Notes: a model not told the origin generated them from the sequence alone. Positions 28,727 through 38,592 are shown, counted from the stretch's first letter. The stretch is 48,856 nucleotides of DNA from Candidatus Pacebacteria bacterium RIFOXYA1_FULL_38_18 (GCA_001787405.1 MFWV01000011.1:1-48856), one strand, 5' to 3'. Numbers and translations are program-made.

Positions 28727-31324
28727 GTGAAATCCGTACTTATCAGCCTACGAATTGTTGTGTTTTTCTTGACTTTTGTTTGGTTTATTGGACCAAGTTC
28801 TGTTTTGGCTGCTTCCAGCGATGATGTAATTGATACAAATTACTTGCGTCGCGATCCAGAAGATTATAATTATTTACCGCTAATACTGACCCCCAAAATG
28901 TCCACCGGCAATACCGGTGCTCTCAGAGACATTATTTCTTACAACATGGCCTATGATCAGGGTTATGAAGTGCAATGTGCCAAACCAAATTGGGAAATTA
29001 CTATCCAAACCTACGGCGCTTTGAAAGAATATTTTGAACTATATAGCTCTCCCATTACTCTAAGTAATGATGCTACCTACAATATAGATTTCGGTGGTGG
29101 ACGCATTCCGCTTTTTAGAGGTGATGAAGCTTTAGAGGACACTACCAAAATTTCCTCTTATGAAGGTTTTTTTGGTGCCGATTACCTCAAAGACTCCCCG
29201 CCAGAAACCAACTCTGCCGGAACAGCCAACTTGTTACTTAATCAAGCTGGTCAGTGTGCCGCCAAATATAACAATCTGCGAAGTCTGTTTGGCGAAGGAG
29301 AAATTTGTGCCAAATTATCAAATGACGCTGAGTGCTCACTAAATAGAGATATTGCAGACACTGATTTTACTACCGTTAAACTCTATTCTGCATTGGACGA
29401 ATTATTTAAAAAAGGTAATGGAAAACGACAGTTAAACTGTGGCGACATTGTTGGTGGCTGGAAAGAAGAACTTTTAGAATTTGATATTGATGAACAAGAA
29501 TTTGATAAAGATATCAAGCCTGTAGTTGAAGCGGTGGAAAAAATGCCTCTCAATCTAGATATCTTATATCGCTTGGCCTTTTTGATTATTGCTCCTAAAC
29601 AAGAAACAGTCGTCGGAGATGACGTTTTTCAATTTTTGCAGAATGAATCTCCCTTTCCCAATCCAATCAGCCATACTGCCATCAATGAAAAGCTTCAAGC
29701 CCCAATCGTAATTGGCTTTAAAGTACCTTTTACTGCTACCAATTCTATTTTTAGTCTGCCCAGTCTTCGCGATTCTTCTCTTTTAACTGCTGATTTATCC
29801 AGAGAATTGACTCAAATTGAAAGTCTACAAGATATTGCTCAAAAAAAACGTGAGCAGTTTGTACAGAGAATCGAAGCTAATAAAACCAGCCAGCCTCTAA
29901 TTAAGTGTGAAGGCATGCCTCAATGCATTGGCGAAGATGAGTCTCAAGTCGTATTACGGGCTTTAATCGATCTGATCAATGGTAGCGGAGTAAATTGCAG
30001 TAATTTTAAAGGCCCCTATGAAAATGCTGGAGATTTGGGTTCAGATACTGAAGTTAGTGAAGAAAAAAACTTTCAAAAACCCTACGGCATTTCTATTATG
30101 CCTATTAATAATTCAGCTAAATTTAACTGGACACTGGAAGTGCGCAATGAAGATGTACAACGAGATTTAAATAATGAAAAAATTCCAGTTTCAGCTTATT
30201 TAATTACCCCTTATGGCACTGATTTGGAATACTTGGAAAATTCATTAAAAAGCGTCTTTTTTAGTGACACAACTTTGAGAGAGGGAGATCTATCTGAATG
30301 GGAAAGATTGGTACAAAATAACTGTATTTCTGATTTTAATGGAGAATGTGGCATGATTCCAGAATATCTTGCCCTCAGTTCTATTCTGGCTGATCTAGAT
30401 AGTGGTAGCGATAAATTTAATTTTTTCGCTGGTAGTTCTTCTAAATGTGCCGGTATTACTGATCCCATAGCCAAAACAGAGTGCGAAAAAGATGATACTG
30501 AATCTTTTGGAGCTACCGCTGTAGAAAAACCCAGAGATCCATTGCGCGTTTTGGGCGGAAAAGTGGGTTGGCTGATCAAACAGATTCAGCTCAAACTGCG
30601 TGATGTAAGTACTAAAGCTCACGAATATATTGCCAGTTGCGAGCGAACTGAGGACATGTTCTTGGGTAGATGTTTGGGTTTTCAGGGTACACCTGGCGGT
30701 CAAAGCTCTAACGCCCCCAATTCATGTAATGATTTTCTGGGTCTTACCGTTGATTTGCCTACCATGGATGAATTAAAGAGAATGACCTGCGAAATTGCCA
30801 GAAATGATTCCAATGATGCCCAGCTCCTTTGGGGACTGATGCAGATTGAAGGCAGTCCTTTTTTGAGAAAAATTCGGGCGGGCGATAAAGAAATGAGTTG
30901 CGGTGATATCATTACAAATGACTGTGGTGCCTCGCAGATTGTAGGAGTTTTGATTCCTCAGTGTATTGATCTAAACGGCTGTCCACAAGCTGAAGAATAC
31001 AAAAACGACACCAATGATCCCTGGATTCAAGAAGCGCGAGAAAATCCGGCTATTGCTTGCGATATTTACACCTCCATGAAATATGTTCTACGTAAAAGAA
31101 AAGCAGAAAGAGCTTGGTTGATAGAAGAATATAAAAACGCCAATGGTACAGAACCGTCTACCAAACAACTCTATTACATGATGGCTGGTAGAAATTATGG
31201 AGTGCCTATAGATTACCTGACTAAAGAGGCTTGCGGTGATTATGAAGAAACTTCTGGCTGTGGTGGAGCAAACTATTGTGTCTGCGCTATGGAGACTTTT
31301 CCTTTTAGTTGTGATGACATCTAG
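28727..31324 (+). CDS. Secreted protein with C-terminal lytic-transglycosylase-like region, T4SS-associated; GTG start 28727 preferred
   Basis: Signal-like VKSVLISLRIVVFFLTFVWFIGPSSVLAA; C-terminus DAQLLWGLMQIEGSPFLRKI...CGASQIVGV...YYMMAGRNYG; TATAAT 28715-28720 lies 6 nt before GTG. Confidence 0.7.
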   Translation: MKSVLISLRIVVFFLTFVWFIGPSSVLAASSDDVIDTNYLRRDPEDYNYLPLILTPKMSTGNTGALRDIISYNMAYDQGYEVQCAKPNWEITIQTYGALKEYFELYSSPITLSNDATYNIDFGGGRIPLFRGDEALEDTTKISSYEGFFGADYLKDSPPETNSAGTANLLLNQAGQCAAKYNNLRSLFGEGEICAKLSNDAECSLNRDIADTDFTTVKLYSALDELFKKGNGKRQLNCGDIVGGWKEELLEFDIDEQEFDKDIKPVVEAVEKMPLNLDILYRLAFLIIAPKQETVVGDDVFQFLQNESPFPNPISHTAINEKLQAPIVIGFKVPFTATNSIFSLPSLRDSSLLTADLSRELTQIESLQDIAQKKREQFVQRIEANKTSQPLIKCEGMPQCIGEDESQVVLRALIDLINGSGVNCSNFKGPYENAGDLGSDTEVSEEKNFQKPYGISIMPINNSAKFNWTLEVRNEDVQRDLNNEKIPVSAYLITPYGTDLEYLENSLKSVFFSDTTLREGDLSEWERLVQNNCISDFNGECGMIPEYLALSSILADLDSGSDKFNFFAGSSSKCAGITDPIAKTECEKDDTESFGATAVEKPRDPLRVLGGKVGWLIKQIQLKLRDVSTKAHEYIASCERTEDMFLGRCLGFQGTPGGQSSNAPNSCNDFLGLTVDLPTMDELKRMTCEIARNDSNDAQLLWGLMQIEGSPFLRKIRAGDKEMSCGDIITNDCGASQIVGVLIPQCIDLNGCPQAEEYKNDTNDPWIQEARENPAIACDIYTSMKYVLRKRKAERAWLIEEYKNANGTEPSTKQLYYMMAGRNYGVPIDYLTKEACGDYEETSGCGGANYCVCAMETFPFSCDDI

Positions 31325-32166
31325 TGCTTAGATTTTCTAGATTTTTGTTGCCGTTTAACTACGATGTCTTGAGTTTTTGATTGATTTTTCTTATGAACTT
31401 GATTTATTTTTTGAGATCGTGGATTAATTGATTTTGCTATTTTCTTTGTACGTCGTCCTCCAGAGCGCAATAGTTTGGCTACGATCTCAAAAGTCTCGGC
31501 ATTTGCTGAAAAAGATTGTAAGTTCTGAGTGTTCGTCTCAATCCCCCGCAATAAATCTGTAGCCATTTCTTCATTGATAGGAATTTCCAAACTATCCAAT
31601 AAACCCACCAAAGATTCACTTAGACTGCTAGTACCAGATAAATCAATCTGCACTGTCCCTAGTTCTGGCTGGAAAGAATTGAGCGTTACTACAAAAGCAT
31701 TCTCATAAAGTGATTCATAACCAAAATAGAGTTGACCAAGATCTTCCAAATCATGGACTCCTACTAGAAAAACCAAATCTGCATCAGCGCCAGCATAAGT
31801 AAAATTAACACTATTTTTATCTAGTGGTTTTTTGCCTTTTTGGGGTTTGATAGTCAAATAAAATTTGTTAGTTTCCTCACCAATATGATAGCTGACTTTA
31901 TCGACAGCATCTTCATGATAATCAAATTCTACAATTAGATTTTGCTTTCCCAGTTCAGTTTGAATATTTTGCAAACCAGCAAATGATCCTTCAATTTTTT
32001 TGGGTGCATAAAAACCCACTTCTTTATTCAAATTAATTAAACCCAGGTATAAAGCGCTGGCTACTGCCAGTTGATCATTGGTGGGCTTGGAACTCAATAT
32101 TACCAAGACTGATTGAGCCGTTTGAAGATATTCTTTGAGTGAAGAAACTTGTTCTAGTGCGATCAT
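31321..32166 (-). CDS. DHH/NrnA-like fold protein lacking canonical metal-binding motifs, basic C-terminal tail
   Basis: SLSESLVGLLDSLEIPINEEMATDLLRGIETNTQNLQSF resembles the NrnA region (A..LL.GI..DT..F), but the expected DHH is replaced (VVTLNSFQPELG); tail KKIAKSINPRSQKINQVHKKNQSKTQ...RQQKSRKSKH. Confidence 0.55.
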   Translation of the reverse strand: MIALEQVSSLKEYLQTAQSVLVILSSKPTNDQLAVASALYLGLINLNKEVGFYAPKKIEGSFAGLQNIQTELGKQNLIVEFDYHEDAVDKVSYHIGEETNKFYLTIKPQKGKKPLDKNSVNFTYAGADADLVFLVGVHDLEDLGQLYFGYESLYENAFVVTLNSFQPELGTVQIDLSGTSSLSESLVGLLDSLEIPINEEMATDLLRGIETNTQNLQSFSANAETFEIVAKLLRSGGRRTKKIAKSINPRSQKINQVHKKNQSKTQDIVVKRQQKSRKSKH

Positions 32167-32276
32167 TAGTGGTTAGTATAGACTATCTTTGAATAGTTTT
32201 GAAGTAGTTTTTTCTTCCACTTCCAGCTCAGATAAAGTGTTTTGCATCCAGATCTTTAATGCTACAATATAAAATC

Positions 32277-33971
32277 ATGACGCGTTTCACTAGGATGCTT
32301 AGTTTGTTTGTTTTTTCGCTGTCTCTGTTTTTGGGAGCAGTTAACTCCGTATCAGCCCAAAGGTCTATGTCAGATGAGGCTATCGGTATTTTTAGAAGAA
32401 ATAGTAATATCGAAGAAAATTTAGCCAAAACCATCAATGCTGTGGTCAAATCCGAAAGTGAGGGTTTGCCCTCTAGTGAGAGTTTTGTTGATAGTAATTT
32501 GGGAAGTTTGCAAACCTCTGCTTTTCTTTTCCTGGCCGGACCTCCTGATAGCGTCACTGCCAGCTTATCTGAAGAAGAAAAACGCATTGTTTATCAGCGC
32601 TATGGCAATGGCGTTATTCCCGAAGTCTCCAATGCTATCGCCGCCCTTTTTAATCCTCCAGCCTCAGCTCAAACTTATCTGGCAGACGTGATGGAATCAG
32701 CTCATATCATTCCCAAAGCCCAGGCTCAAGGACTGGGTTTTTCTGCCCTAGATCCTATCTTGAATGTTTGGAAAATTTTTCGTAACGTAGCCTATCTTTT
32801 CTTTGTCATTATTTTTCTCATTGCTGGTTTTATGATTATGTTCCGTCAAAAAATTAGTGGTCAGGCAGTAGTTACCGCTCAGCAAGCCCTTCCCGGTGTC
32901 ATCGTTGCTCTTATTTTTGTTACTTTTTCCTATGCCATTGCCGGCTTTCTCATTGACCTAATGTATCTACTGATGTATTTGATGATCGGTATGTTCCAAC
33001 CCACTGGCGGAACTTCCTGGATTAGTAAGGATATTTTCCGAGCCACCGCCGATGTTCTTTTGGGATCTGGAGATACTGTTTCTGCTTTTTCCTCGGTCAA
33101 TCAAGCCGTAACACAGCTAACACAATCCATTGTTGGCGACCTTGGAGATTCTATCTCTGATTTCCTGGGCTGGATTGGTGGCATTACAGTGGGCTTGATT
33201 GTTTCGGTAGCAGTCCTGATTGCTTCTTTCAAAATCTTTTTTGAGTTACTCAAAACTTACGTTACCCTAGTTCTTTCAATCGCCACTGCTCCTATTATGC
33301 TCATGATGGGAGCCATTCCTGGTAAAAATAATTTTGGTACCTGGATAAAAAACATTGCTGGTAACCTATTGGCTTTCCCACTAGTGCTCATGTCCTTTAT
33401 TATCTATGACATGTTTTCCAGAAATGATCTGAGTACCGGAGGATTTTTGCCTCCTTATCTAATCGGTCAAGGCAATGGTGGAATAATTATTACCATGGTC
33501 GGTATCGGCATCCTACTCATTATTCCAGAGTTAATTACTCAAATGAAAAAGGCCATGGGCGTCGACGGCGGCATCTGGACACAGTTGGGTGGAGATATGT
33601 TGAAGAATGCGAAAGATAATGCAAAAAGTGCAGTTCGTGCGGGTATACCTATTGGAACATATGGGTATAGCTTAGCAGATAGTGCAGTTACTGGAATAAG
33701 ATCATCTTTAGTAGATGATAGCGAAACGGGAAGAACTAAGGTAAATTGGAAAGCCATACCGCAAGCTACAAAACAACGATACGCTCAACAAACTCCTAGT
33801 AGGATGAGAAAGGCAAGAAACATTGTCACTGGGTTTGAGAATTTTGTAGAAGGAAAATGGGTTGATCCTAATAGCTATGAAAATATATTGGTAAGAAATT
33901 ACCTCGCAGATCGCGAGCGAAATGAGAAAGAAGCTCAATCTAAAAAAGCTGAACAAGGAAAACCGGAGTAA
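32277..33971 (+). CDS. VirB6/TrbL-like polytopic T4SS membrane protein; start ATG 32277 preferred over 32259
   Basis: Secretory N-terminus, many TM segments (VAYLFFVIIFLIAGFMIMFRQKISGQAVVTAQQALPGVIVALIFVTFSYAIAGFLIDLMYLLMYLMI), IATAPIMLMMGAIPG. Confidence 0.78.
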   Translation: MTRFTRMLSLFVFSLSLFLGAVNSVSAQRSMSDEAIGIFRRNSNIEENLAKTINAVVKSESEGLPSSESFVDSNLGSLQTSAFLFLAGPPDSVTASLSEEEKRIVYQRYGNGVIPEVSNAIAALFNPPASAQTYLADVMESAHIIPKAQAQGLGFSALDPILNVWKIFRNVAYLFFVIIFLIAGFMIMFRQKISGQAVVTAQQALPGVIVALIFVTFSYAIAGFLIDLMYLLMYLMIGMFQPTGGTSWISKDIFRATADVLLGSGDTVSAFSSVNQAVTQLTQSIVGDLGDSISDFLGWIGGITVGLIVSVAVLIASFKIFFELLKTYVTLVLSIATAPIMLMMGAIPGKNNFGTWIKNIAGNLLAFPLVLMSFIIYDMFSRNDLSTGGFLPPYLIGQGNGGIIITMVGIGILLIIPELITQMKKAMGVDGGIWTQLGGDMLKNAKDNAKSAVRAGIPIGTYGYSLADSAVTGIRSSLVDDSETGRTKVNWKAIPQATKQRYAQQTPSRMRKARNIVTGFENFVEGKWVDPNSYENILVRNYLADRERNEKEAQSKKAEQGKPE

Positions 33972-33974
33972 TAA

Positions 33975-36923
33975 TTAACGCGAAGCATTATTACTAGTAT
34001 CTTTTTCTGCTTTTCCTTTCCAAAATCTTGACGTATCTATAGCATATCCATCTGCATCTCGCTTTCTTAAGCCCACCACATCCCCCAGTATGGAGGGAAC
34101 AAATTTCATTCCAGATTCTAAGCCATGAATAAACCTTCTTGTATGTTTGAATTTCCAGTCTTTATATATTTTGGCATCAATAATATCCTTATTTCTTATT
34201 AGATAGCTTGGAGCTATTACCATTCTAGAAGTAAGTTGTCTATGATTTTTAATAATTTTAGCAACTCCATTCTCATCAACTTCTGTTTTACTGAAACTTG
34301 CTATTATCTCTCTTGATCTATACTCTGGCATTAATAATTTATTTCCAACATATTCTTTGACAATTGGTGGCACACCCCCAGCCTGAAATAATTCGTTTAC
34401 TAAAACAGCAATTTGTTCTTTTACTTTGCTACGCTCTGTAGCTGCACCACCATAATCCATTTGCATTTGAATAAACCTCATCGTCATCGGCCCAAATAAA
34501 AGCCAATGTCTGCCTGGAATAAGCTTTGCTTTGCCTATAATTTTATCTATCCATAATTTAAAGTTTTCCTTTATTTCCGAAGCACTGATATATGTATCTG
34601 GTGGAACTTGCCAAAATTTTTCAAACATAGATCCCATTGCTGGAAATGCAACATTTGTGTACTGATCTAATGTAAGACCCTTTAATTTTTTCAATCCTAC
34701 ACCTTTTATTATTTCTCTGGCTGGTATGTTTTTTCCATTTTCATCTTTTATGATAGTTTTATCTAAATATCCTAGTTGTTTAATTCTCTCAATAAAATCT
34801 AAGATTTGAGCATCGACATCTTTATCATTAGATTTTAAAAGTTGGCGCGATTCATTTTCTATTTTGAGCAAATTAATCACTATCTCACCTGGTAATGGAA
34901 GCATGGATTCATTAAGATTAATTTTATTTTCTGGAACATTGCGATTTTTTCCAGAAACATCAATAATATTTCTCAAATCTTGAACCCAAGAAGGAATCTC
35001 CCCCCATGTGTATTTTCGAAAAAGCTCAGCTCCTTTTGCAATAAATTTTGCCCAAGATATTTTTGCTTTCTCATCTTTTGGAAAAATTTTCTCGATAATT
35101 TCTTCATTGTAAAATAAGTAATCTTCTGAAGTCTCATTTTCAATTGAATCTCCATATCTTTCTCTCGTGTAATGACTGGCGGCGAATGGTTGACAAGCAA
35201 ATAATTCATCAGAAAAATCTTGTTTTCTCATACCAGCCAATGCTAATCCATGACTTCTAGTTGCACCTCTTAATAACCATGGTATATATCCCACTGACAA
35301 TCCAGCCATTACCTCCGTGTACTTAATCACTTCATTTAGCAATTCTTCGTTTAACCCTGGATATTTATCAGTTAAAAATTTTTGATGAAGATGTTTGTAA
35401 AATCTTTTTATTTTATCTCTTCCTTGCAGTGTATGATAAGAAAATTCTTCATCTGATTTTATGAAATCTTCGTTATACAAATTTTTATAATATTCCTCAT
35501 CAGGATCATCATTTAAACCGCCATTTTCAGGAGAATGCTTTATTCTAGCAATAATGTAATCCCACACTGCTATAGCATCCATATTTATCTCTGCTTCATC
35601 CATTTTTTCTGGAGAAGCTAACTCTTCTGGTGGGTCAGGTCTTTTAATAAAAAGCGCTCTGGCAAGATTAATAAACTCAACTCCCTTGTCAGCTAATTCT
35701 TCCATAATTTTGTCAAAGAAAATATCAAAACGAGGCACTCCAGTGTCACCAGCAACAACAATAGCCTGTAATCCCCTCCTTGTTCTATACCAAGATTGAA
35801 GTTGAATATCTTTAACATTATCTATTTTATTAAAATATTGAGCGTTGAGATCTTTAAGACGATCAGTAGGGATTATTGAACCAGAAACTTCATCAATTAC
35901 TTCTGCAATATCCATTGTATAGGGGTTTTTAAGATTCTTTATTAAACCCAAATTTCTCTGATCAGTTTCGCTTACATAAGACTTTAAGTTTTTTACAACA
36001 TTTTGAAAAAGTTCATGAAGAAACAACAATAGATCTTTGGCTTTTTTATAATTTTTTCGTTCAATAAAAATCTCATCTTCCTGATTTGCTCTCTCTGCTT
36101 GCAGAATCTTCTTTGATAAAAAGGGGTCGAGAGGTTTTTTTCTTATCTCAAAATCTGATATGTCAAGAAGTCTGTCTTGAATTCTTTTTTGAAAATTAAA
36201 AATATAATTAAGAGTGGCAGCAACTTGTTCTTTATATTCTTGAGGAATATTATCTACACTAAATTTTTGTTCTTCAAGAGCATCCATTAACGATTTTGCA
36301 CTATGTATGATTTCTTTTACATCATTTCGACCAAGATTTTCGCTTGAACCAACAATTAACTTACTAATATTTAAATATTCTTCCGCCTCTTCAATTTTTT
36401 TCTTCTCTTCTGAAGAACCTAGTTCAGAATAAATACCTTGATCTCCACTCAATGCATCATCTTCAATCTTTTTCTTTGCTTGCGGTTCTACTTTACTTTT
36501 ATCTTCAGCTAATCCCATTCTAAGTCGATCATCAAAAGATAGATAATCTTCCGCACCCTGTAGAAGTTTAACGTAATCACTTATTTTCTTTCGAAGTTTT
36601 TTAGCGCTATTAATTGCTGTCTGTTTTGTTTCTTGATCTGGAAATGGAATTCTATTTATAAGGGCATCTTGAATAAAATTATAAGCAACCTCATCAGAAA
36701 AATTGGCTATTTTTGCAATCGTACTTTTTATTTCTTCGTCTAAATCACTAAAGTTTTTATCTTTACCAATATCTCCAGTAAGATCTTCCATAACTACAAG
36801 AGCCTCCTCAAGTGTCATATGAGCGCTTCTAGTACCACTTTTAATTTCACTTGTAAATTTAAGGAGGTCTGAGCTTGCTATCTCCGTCTTAATTTCATCA
36901 TATCTAAAAGGTTGCTCCGTCAT
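33975..36923 (-). CDS. Large hypothetical cytoplasmic protein (~982 aa), unknown function; start ATG 36923 preferred over 37130
   Basis: Continuous charged ORF; TAAAAT (36931-36936, minus) 7 nt before ATG 36923; the upstream extension overlaps the metK riboswitch. Confidence 0.8.
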   Translation of the reverse strand: MTEQPFRYDEIKTEIASSDLLKFTSEIKSGTRSAHMTLEEALVVMEDLTGDIGKDKNFSDLDEEIKSTIAKIANFSDEVAYNFIQDALINRIPFPDQETKQTAINSAKKLRKKISDYVKLLQGAEDYLSFDDRLRMGLAEDKSKVEPQAKKKIEDDALSGDQGIYSELGSSEEKKKIEEAEEYLNISKLIVGSSENLGRNDVKEIIHSAKSLMDALEEQKFSVDNIPQEYKEQVAATLNYIFNFQKRIQDRLLDISDFEIRKKPLDPFLSKKILQAERANQEDEIFIERKNYKKAKDLLLFLHELFQNVVKNLKSYVSETDQRNLGLIKNLKNPYTMDIAEVIDEVSGSIIPTDRLKDLNAQYFNKIDNVKDIQLQSWYRTRRGLQAIVVAGDTGVPRFDIFFDKIMEELADKGVEFINLARALFIKRPDPPEELASPEKMDEAEINMDAIAVWDYIIARIKHSPENGGLNDDPDEEYYKNLYNEDFIKSDEEFSYHTLQGRDKIKRFYKHLHQKFLTDKYPGLNEELLNEVIKYTEVMAGLSVGYIPWLLRGATRSHGLALAGMRKQDFSDELFACQPFAASHYTRERYGDSIENETSEDYLFYNEEIIEKIFPKDEKAKISWAKFIAKGAELFRKYTWGEIPSWVQDLRNIIDVSGKNRNVPENKINLNESMLPLPGEIVINLLKIENESRQLLKSNDKDVDAQILDFIERIKQLGYLDKTIIKDENGKNIPAREIIKGVGLKKLKGLTLDQYTNVAFPAMGSMFEKFWQVPPDTYISASEIKENFKLWIDKIIGKAKLIPGRHWLLFGPMTMRFIQMQMDYGGAATERSKVKEQIAVLVNELFQAGGVPPIVKEYVGNKLLMPEYRSREIIASFSKTEVDENGVAKIIKNHRQLTSRMVIAPSYLIRNKDIIDAKIYKDWKFKHTRRFIHGLESGMKFVPSILGDVVGLRKRDADGYAIDTSRFWKGKAEKDTSNNASR

Positions 36924-37012
36924 AACCATAATTTTACCACTCTCAAGTGTATTTATTAAGACGAAAGTGAGTTGAGCTTTAAAAAATTTGCATTCGTTTA
37001 ATTTTTCTGCTC

Positions 37013-37018
37013 TAATAT
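37013..37018 (+). promoter_or_regulatory. Putative -10 (TAATAT) for the metK riboswitch transcript
   Basis: TAATAT with predicted TSS about 37024-37026, at the P1 5' strand. Confidence 0.5.
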
Positions 37019-37022
37019 CCTC

Positions 37023-37162
37023 AACATCAAGAGTGGTAGGGAGGGATTTGGTCCTGTGATCTACCCGGCAACCTGTTGATGAAATTAGCCAGGTGGCGAA
37101 ATTTGGCCAAGTAGCTAACAAATCAAACAAGGTGCTTCATCCAACCTGAGGGGAAAGATGTT
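37023..37162 (+). ncRNA. SAM-I (S-box) riboswitch aptamer upstream of metK
   Basis: AACATC...AAGAG...GGGAGGGA...GTCCTGTGATCTACCCGGCAACC...AAGGTGCTTCATCC...GGGAAAGATGTT. P1 AACATC(37023-37028)/GATGTT(37157-37162). P3 TTGAT/ATCAA and TTAGC/GCTAA. Confidence 0.94.
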
Positions 37163-37168
37163 CTAGTG

Positions 37169-37202
37169 GCCTCTCAAAAATTATTAATTAATTTGGAGAG
37201 GC
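37169..37202 (+). promoter_or_regulatory. SD-sequestering hairpin, riboswitch expression platform
   Basis: GCCTCTC (37169-37175) pairs with GAGAGGC (37196-37202), which contains the SD GGAGAGG 5 nt upstream of ATG 37206. Confidence 0.85.
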
Positions 37203-37205
37203 TTT

Positions 37206-38312
37206 ATGTTTACCCCTCATATTTTTACTTCTGAATCTGTTTGTGCTGGTCATCCTGATAAAATTTGTGATCAAATTTCCGATGCTATTTTGGATGCTGC
37301 CCTCAGTAAAGATCCTGCTAGTAGGGTGGCGGTGGAAACCTTGGTAACAGCAGGTCGGGTAGTTATTGCTGGTGAAATTACGACCAAAGCTAAGTTGGGT
37401 TTGGAGAAAATTGCTCGTCAAGAAATCAGACGACTGGGTTATATCAAACCAGAATGGGGATTTGATGATCAGTCAGAAATATTAATCTTGGTTCACCAAC
37501 AATCACCAGAGATTGCTACTGGCGTAAATGGAGATGGGGCCGGCGATCAGGGGATGATGTTCGGTTTTGCTTGCCAAGAAACACCTGAGTTGATGCCTCT
37601 ACCCATCATGTTAGCCCACGGCCTGACCGCCGGCCTCGATCAATTACGGGAAAGCGGGAAAATTCCATACTTACGACCAGACGGTAAATCACAAGTAACA
37701 GTGCGCTATGAAAATAATCAACCAAAAGCCATAGAAACCGTAGTGATAGCCGTCCCCCATGACGAAGAAGTGAAGCTCAAAGAAGTAAAACAAGAGCTTT
37801 ATCAGCAATTGGTAGAACCGCTTCTATATCGATATGGCTATCAAGTGAGTGAAAAGCGCTTAATCGTCAATGGTACTGGCGTTTGGCATCGGGGCGGACC
37901 AGCCTCTGATACTGGTGTTACCGGTCGAAAAATCATTGTTGATAGCTACGGTGGCTACGCTCGCGTCGGAGGCGGTGCTTTCAGTGGCAAAGATGCTACT
38001 AAAGTTGATCGCTCAGGAGCTTATGCTGCACGCTTTTTAGCCAAAAATATTGTAGCGAAAGGATTGGCGGAATATGCTGAGGTAGCTCTGGCTTATAGCA
38101 TCGGCAAGGCACAACCAATAATGAAAAATGTTGAAACTTTTGGTACCAATACCGTCGAACCCAAGTTAATTCACGATTTTGTTGACAATCTACTGGATAC
38201 TTCAGTGCATGGAATTATCAAGGCTTTTGATCTGCAAAAACCAATTTTTCGCCCTACTGCAGCCTATGGTCATTTCGGACGCGAGGACTTTGCCTGGGAA
38301 AAAATCAAGTAA
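37206..38312 (+). CDS. metK: S-adenosylmethionine synthetase
   Basis: TSESVCAGHPDKICDQISDAILDA, GDGAGDQGMMFGFA, GGGAFSGKDATKVDRSGAYAARFLAKN. Confidence 0.97.
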   Translation: MFTPHIFTSESVCAGHPDKICDQISDAILDAALSKDPASRVAVETLVTAGRVVIAGEITTKAKLGLEKIARQEIRRLGYIKPEWGFDDQSEILILVHQQSPEIATGVNGDGAGDQGMMFGFACQETPELMPLPIMLAHGLTAGLDQLRESGKIPYLRPDGKSQVTVRYENNQPKAIETVVIAVPHDEEVKLKEVKQELYQQLVEPLLYRYGYQVSEKRLIVNGTGVWHRGGPASDTGVTGRKIIVDSYGGYARVGGGAFSGKDATKVDRSGAYAARFLAKNIVAKGLAEYAEVALAYSIGKAQPIMKNVETFGTNTVEPKLIHDFVDNLLDTSVHGIIKAFDLQKPIFRPTAAYGHFGREDFAWEKIK

Positions 38313-38349
38313 TTTGCTCAAAAATCATTATTTCTAAACCCATTTGATA

Positions 38350-38355
38350 TATAAT
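38350..38355 (+). promoter_or_regulatory. -10 box TATAAT upstream of the small membrane peptide gene
   Basis: TATAAT 38350-38355; about 58-nt predicted leader to ATG 38420. Confidence 0.55.
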
Positions 38356-38419
38356 GATCACATACGGATCAGTGGCAATTGCGCTACTGCTTCGTAAATC
38401 CATAAAAAGGAGGTGCTAC

Positions 38420-38557
38420 ATGAAAGCCCTTCTTGCTTTACTGGGTGTTATATTGCTCGCTCTCTTCTGTTCCGCGGTGGCTGATCTTGATTTTTGCGGA
38501 GGATTAATGTTTGCGCTCGTTATAGTTGCCTTTATAGCTGTAGGCTTAGGTAACTAG
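38420..38557 (+). CDS. 45-aa hydrophobic peptide (MKALLALLGVILLALFCSAVADLDFCGGLMFALVIVAFIAVGLGN)
   Basis: Strong SD AAGGAGG upstream of ATG 38420, own -10 and downstream terminator; two hydrophobic segments. Confidence 0.7.
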   Translation: MKALLALLGVILLALFCSAVADLDFCGGLMFALVIVAFIAVGLGN

Positions 38558-38592
38558 CGCAATTACGCGACCAAAAAAATAACACCACCCTT

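Noticed and set aside
37188-37421. 77-aa minus-strand ORF over the metK start
   Set aside because: Antisense to metK and its expression platform; no independent support.
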